Below, piece by piece: positions 5,511 to 7,541 of a stretch of 7,541 bases of DNA. A program made the position numbers and the translations under genes. The stretch spans positions 1-7,541 of the forward strand of contig JBBTWO010000022.1 in the NCBI GenBank assembly GCA_038062745.1, written 5' to 3'. Numbering within the stretch: position 1 is the first letter of the stretch; every line of letters starts with the position of its first letter. This DNA is from JBBTWO01 sp038062745. Its GTDB lineage: Bacteria > Patescibacteriota > Microgenomatia > UBA8517. The notes below the pieces were generated by a model that made no database searches, was not told the DNA's origin, and was given only the letters and a program-made list of their open reading frames with translations.

Positions 5511-7023
5511 ATTCCCGAGCTGTCGGGGCGGCGCACAGCGCCGACCAGACGTTTTGGCCAATTCCTCGGACTTTTTTGTCTTCCAAGGTTAGGTCCGAGC
5601 CAAAGATTTTGACAGCGAGGGTCCTTTTAGCCTCAAGATCAGTTGAGGCTGCAACCTTGGATGCATTTTTAGCTTCAGTTATCCACTCTCTCATGGGTCC
5701 GAGCCAACTACCTTGATTGGTTTTGGTTTCTTGGATTTGCTCCTCAATAGTTTTCTTTTTGGAAGTTAGTTCTTCTTTTTTAGTAAGATAGCTTTCTTTG
5801 TCTATAGTCTGATCAAGGTAGGAATCCAAAAGAAATTGAAGTTTAATATTAATAGTCTTTACTTCATTTTCTTTTAAGGCAAGGACTGTCTTAACTGATT
5901 GGGAAATACCTTTCTCTTCTGTGTCTAGTCTTTTAAACATCGTCTTTGCCCAATCAGATTTCAAAGAATGCTTTTTGATTAATTGGGATATTTGTTCATC
6001 AATGTTTTCTTCTCTGGCAAAAGGTTGAAAGCATTTATGGACTTTTGATTTTCTGGTACACCTGTAGTACTTAAATTCTTGAGAAGTACCGTTTTTATAG
6101 TGTTTTACTTTGTTTTCAGCAGTTATCATCATTCCACACTCTCCACACTTCAAAAGTCCCAAGTAAGGCTTAACTACTCTTTCAACCTTTGCATCCTGCC
6201 ATTGATGGTTTCTAGTGTGTAGAACAGTCTGTACGGTGTCAAAAAGCTTCTTTGAGATTATTGCTTCGTGTCTGCCCTCAAATATTTCTCCATTGTATTT
6301 AAAGTGTCCGTAGTAGAAAGGATTTTTCAAAATATTTTTCACTCTGTCGTAATGCAGAGCCTTTCCTTTTCTGTTTGTAATCTTGTTTGTAGACAAAAAG
6401 TTAATAATGTCTATTATTCTTTTGTTTCCTTGAGAATACATTTCAAATGCCTGGATAATTACTGGAGCAACTCTTTTATCTAAACTGATTGTCTTATTTC
6501 TGGAATCATTAATATATCCAGTAGGTGCTACTCCTGGCATTTCACCTCGTCTTACTTTTTGTCGCAAACCCCTTTTGGTGTTTTCTGAAAGGGAATCTAC
6601 ATAATATTTGGATTGTCCAAAGGCAATATTTAACATGAACTTCCCTTGAGGAGTTGGTTCAAACCAAAAGGTATTAAATTTGAGGGCAGATATTTTTCCT
6701 GTATCTATTAGGTAAATTACTTTTCCTCCATCAACTGAATTTCTTGCAAGACGATCTGGGTGCCATGAAATAATGCCTTGTGCCTGACCTTTCTCAAGTC
6801 TTGCAAGCATATTATTAAAAACAGGTCTTCCAGGAATCTTGGCAGATTGTTTCTCAATAAATTCTTCAACTATGTTTATACTTTCTTTTTTAGCAAACTC
6901 TCGAAGTTCAGCTAACTGTGCTTCAATCGACAAGACCTGTTTATCCTCAACATCAGTTGATTTCCTTGCATACAGGAAAAATCTTTGATTGAGAGTAGTT
7001 AATTGTTGTAATGAAGAAGACAT
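5443..7023 (-). CDS. Large serine recombinase (resolvase/integrase family)
   Basis: 526-aa site-specific recombinase that cuts and rejoins DNA through a serine-DNA intermediate. Domains in order: resolvase catalytic domain, residues about 14-150, with FLYARKSTD (catalytic Ser22, Arg20), SIEAQ, and DRLARN at 90-95; Recombinase domain about 165-270 (PTGYIND, KNPFYYGHFKYNGEIFEGRHEAII); a zinc ribbon with Cys293, Cys296, Cys322 and Cys331; then a probable coiled coil at about 385-440. All key residues are present. The end is odd. Residues 486-506 are encoded by the left inverted repeat and 507-526 by antisense tRNA-Gly, with the TAA at 5445-5443 inside the tRNA D arm. The native stop may therefore have been lost or lie in a family-typical tail now fused to the repeat. 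Start: only ATG before the catalytic domain, placed 11 nt after a good -10. Probably drives movement or inversion of its own segment. Confidence 0.93.
   Translation of the reverse strand: MSSSLQQLTTLNQRFFLYARKSTDVEDKQVLSIEAQLAELREFAKKESINIVEEFIEKQSAKIPGRPVFNNMLARLEKGQAQGIISWHPDRLARNSVDGGKVIYLIDTGKISALKFNTFWFEPTPQGKFMLNIAFGQSKYYVDSLSENTKRGLRQKVRRGEMPGVAPTGYINDSRNKTISLDKRVAPVIIQAFEMYSQGNKRIIDIINFLSTNKITNRKGKALHYDRVKNILKNPFYYGHFKYNGEIFEGRHEAIISKKLFDTVQTVLHTRNHQWQDAKVERVVKPYLGLLKCGECGMMITAENKVKHYKNGTSQEFKYYRCTRKSKVHKCFQPFAREENIDEQISQLIKKHSLKSDWAKTMFKRLDTEEKGISQSVKTVLALKENEVKTINIKLQFLLDSYLDQTIDKESYLTKKEELTSKKKTIEEQIQETKTNQGSWLGPMREWITEAKNASKVAASTDLEAKRTLAVKIFGSDLTLEDKKVRGIGQNVWSALCAAPTARELERDTGIKPVYSDWQPDALSLC
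5505..5568 (+). repeat. Left copy of a perfect 64-bp inverted repeat
   Basis: Exactly complementary to 7108-7171. It has 42 of 64 bases G or C, against AT-rich surroundings. It begins with the last six bases of tRNA-Gly (GCTCCA) and contains two hairpins, CCCGA-GCTG-TCGGG and CGGCGC-ACA-GCGCCG, plus a direct CCAATTCC repeat near both ends. On the minus strand it codes residues 486-506 of the recombinase, starting exactly at a codon boundary. Confidence 0.95.
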
Positions 7024-7034
7024 CCTTAACTTAA

Positions 7035-7063
7035 TTTATAGTCTGTATGAGGGCACGTTGCAA
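7035..7063 (-). promoter_or_regulatory. Sigma-70-like promoter of the serine recombinase
   Basis: On the minus strand TTGCAA (7063-7058), 17-nt spacer, TATAAA (7040-7035). The -10 ends 11 nt before the ATG at 7023, giving a predicted leader of about 4-5 nt. It lies inside the inverted-repeat unit, so inversion of the unit would carry promoter and gene together. Confidence 0.6.
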
Positions 7064-7107
7064 TATGTATTTTTTATATGTGCTTCTTTTTACCTTTAAG
7101 CACTATA

Positions 7108-7171
7108 CGAGGAATTGGCCAAAACGTCTGGTCGGCGCTGTGCGCCGCCCCGACAGCTCGGGAATTGGAGC
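7108..7171 (-). repeat. Right copy of the perfect 64-bp inverted repeat
   Basis: Reverse complement of 5505-5568 over all 64 bases, ending with TGGAGC, the complement of the tRNA-Gly terminal GCTCCA, although no tRNA is present on this side. It does not carry any further recombinase coding sequence beyond the repeat. A 9-bp piece of it, ACAGCTCGG (7153-7161), recurs directly at 7183-7191. Confidence 0.95.
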
Positions 7172-7223
7172 CATTATATCTAACAGCTCGGACCTATTTT
7201 ATCACCAACTTTTAATTAATGTG

Positions 7224-7240
7224 CTTGGACAAAGTCCAAG
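7224..7240. repeat. Perfect short hairpin CTTGGAC-AAA-GTCCAAG
   Basis: Seven perfect base pairs around a 3-nt loop, followed on the plus strand by TCTATTTTA. It could be a weak intrinsic terminator for plus-strand transcription; the T-run is short. Confidence 0.5.
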
Positions 7241-7260
7241 TCTATTTTACCAGAAATTGT

Positions 7261-7306
7261 ATTTGCATCAAGAAAAGGGGTAAAGGGGAAATGAATTGAT
7301 GCAAAT
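7261..7306. repeat. 11-bp inverted repeat around a purine-rich spacer
   Basis: ATTTGCATCAA (7261-7271) and TTGATGCAAAT (7296-7306) are perfect inverse complements separated by 24 nt. The spacer is purine rich and contains two AAGGGG/AAAGGGG runs. It may be a protein-binding site or the end of a small element; function unknown. Confidence 0.6.
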
Positions 7307-7317
7307 GCTCCTTGTTG

Positions 7318-7450
7318 TATGTCGTCGACTGCGACGACTCCGTCTCGTCCTCGCTTACGCTCGGACTCGACTAACCCTACCTTCTTCGACTCCACCCTTC
7401 GGGTGTCGTCTTTGCTCTGGCCTGCACTCGCTTCGCTCGTTTCGGCCATC
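7318..7450. repeat. CpG-rich, repeat-laden block
   Basis: A GC-rich island with many CG dinucleotides in an AT-rich setting. It contains a perfect 7-bp hairpin GTCGTCG-ACTG-CGACGAC (7321-7338), a CACCC-TTC-GGGTG hairpin, repeated CGACTCC words, and two related copies of CTCGCTT(A)CGCTCG. It is compositionally unlike the neighbouring genes and resembles dispersed intergenic repeats rather than coding DNA. Confidence 0.5.
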
Positions 7451-7541
7451 GCAATTTCCAGACTGTTTGGTCGCTTGTATCAATGTATAAATAACATACT
7501 CAACATATTAATTGAATAAATGTTGTATACAATTGAAGCTA

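Larger units (their letters stand above)
5505..7171 (-). mobile_element. Probable mobile or invertible unit: recombinase between 64-bp inverted repeats at a tRNA-Gly 3' end
   Basis: The unit runs from the tRNA-Gly 3' end to the far inverted repeat and contains one gene, the serine recombinase, with its promoter. The perfect identity of the arms means recent duplication or ongoing recombination or conversion. No direct copy of the tRNA 3' end (the usual attR of tRNA-integrated islands) and no target duplication is visible in the window, so the boundaries are inferred only from the repeat. Confidence 0.6.
7172..7541. other. Gene-poor region right of the recombinase unit
   Basis: About 370 bases without a gene I can support. 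It holds a short perfect hairpin (7224-7240), an 11-bp inverted repeat (7261-7306), a CpG-rich block (7318-7450) and AT-rich DNA to the edge. A 77-codon minus-strand open frame (7449-7216) is mostly made of the CpG-rich block, matches no family I know and lacks a convincing promoter, so it is not called. Confidence 0.6.

Noticed and set aside
7216..7449. 77-codon minus-strand frame rich in Ser, Glu, Arg and Asp
   Set aside because: It is largely made of the CpG-rich repeat block, has no recognisable domain, no good promoter and no neighbour support; overlapping plus-strand frames are equally unsupported.
1..7541. Whole-genome UGA=Gly code (code 25)
   Set aside because: No in-frame TGA in about 1,900 codons of the other genes, and HD and DHFR-family genes end naturally in TGA with ATGA overlaps; kept only as an alternative for the dehydrogenase.
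7172..7541. CRISPR array in the repeated right-hand region
   Set aside because: Repeats are short, irregular and differently spaced, with no regular repeat-spacer pattern.
7172..7541. attR-like direct copy of the tRNA-Gly 3' end
   Set aside because: I looked for the T-arm and acceptor sequence in direct orientation to the right edge and found none; only the six terminal bases recur, in inverted orientation within the 64-bp repeat.

Overview
The window looks like AT-rich bacterial chromosome, most simply from a candidate-phyla-radiation (Patescibacteria-type) bacterium. This is inference. It rests on the low GC, compact overlapping genes, a divergent DHH/DHHA2 pyrophosphatase-like protein, an HTH plus LAGLIDADG-like protein beside tRNA genes, and a large serine recombinase joined to a tRNA gene. 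No rRNA or marker protein fixes the phylum. Six intact genes plus one partial gene (about 1,900 codons) contain no in-frame TGA, and two genes end in TGA, so the standard bacterial code is the simplest reading.

Layout. Positions 1-2815, minus strand: a tightly packed four-gene operon read right to left, SDR oxidoreductase (2815-2078), HD-domain phosphohydrolase (2076-1414), DHFR/RibD-C-type reductase (1418-905) and a DHH/DHHA2 phosphoesterase that leaves the window at its left edge (908-1). The junctions are a 1-nt gap and two ATGA overlaps. Divergently, on the plus strand, 2901-3725 is a D-2-hydroxyacid dehydrogenase frame with two in-frame TGA codons, an internal deletion of about 45 residues and missing catalytic residues, so it is called a pseudogene. 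A HAD hydrolase (4392-3766, minus) converges on it.

Positions 4440-5510 hold three plus-strand tRNA genes, Val(UAC), Phe(GAA) and Gly(GCC). An HTH plus LAGLIDADG-like protein gene lies between Phe and Gly. The tRNA-Gly gene is completely covered by the 3' ends of two convergent genes: the HTH gene enters from its 5' side, and a 526-codon serine recombinase (7023-5443, minus) crosses it antisense. A perfect 64-bp GC-rich inverted repeat (5505-5568 and 7108-7171) encloses the recombinase. Its left copy contains the last six bases of the tRNA, so 5505-7171 is probably a mobile or invertible unit attached to the tRNA 3' end. From 7172 to the right edge there is no convincing gene, only hairpins and a CpG-rich block.

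Five promoter-like elements lie so close to their start codons that the predicted mRNAs have 0-5 nt leaders. Leaderless expression therefore appears to be the norm here for first genes, with coupling by overlap inside the operon. The operon genes (SDR, HD, DHFR-like, pyrophosphatase-like) would fit nucleotide or small-molecule housekeeping, but no single pathway can be named from the sequence.
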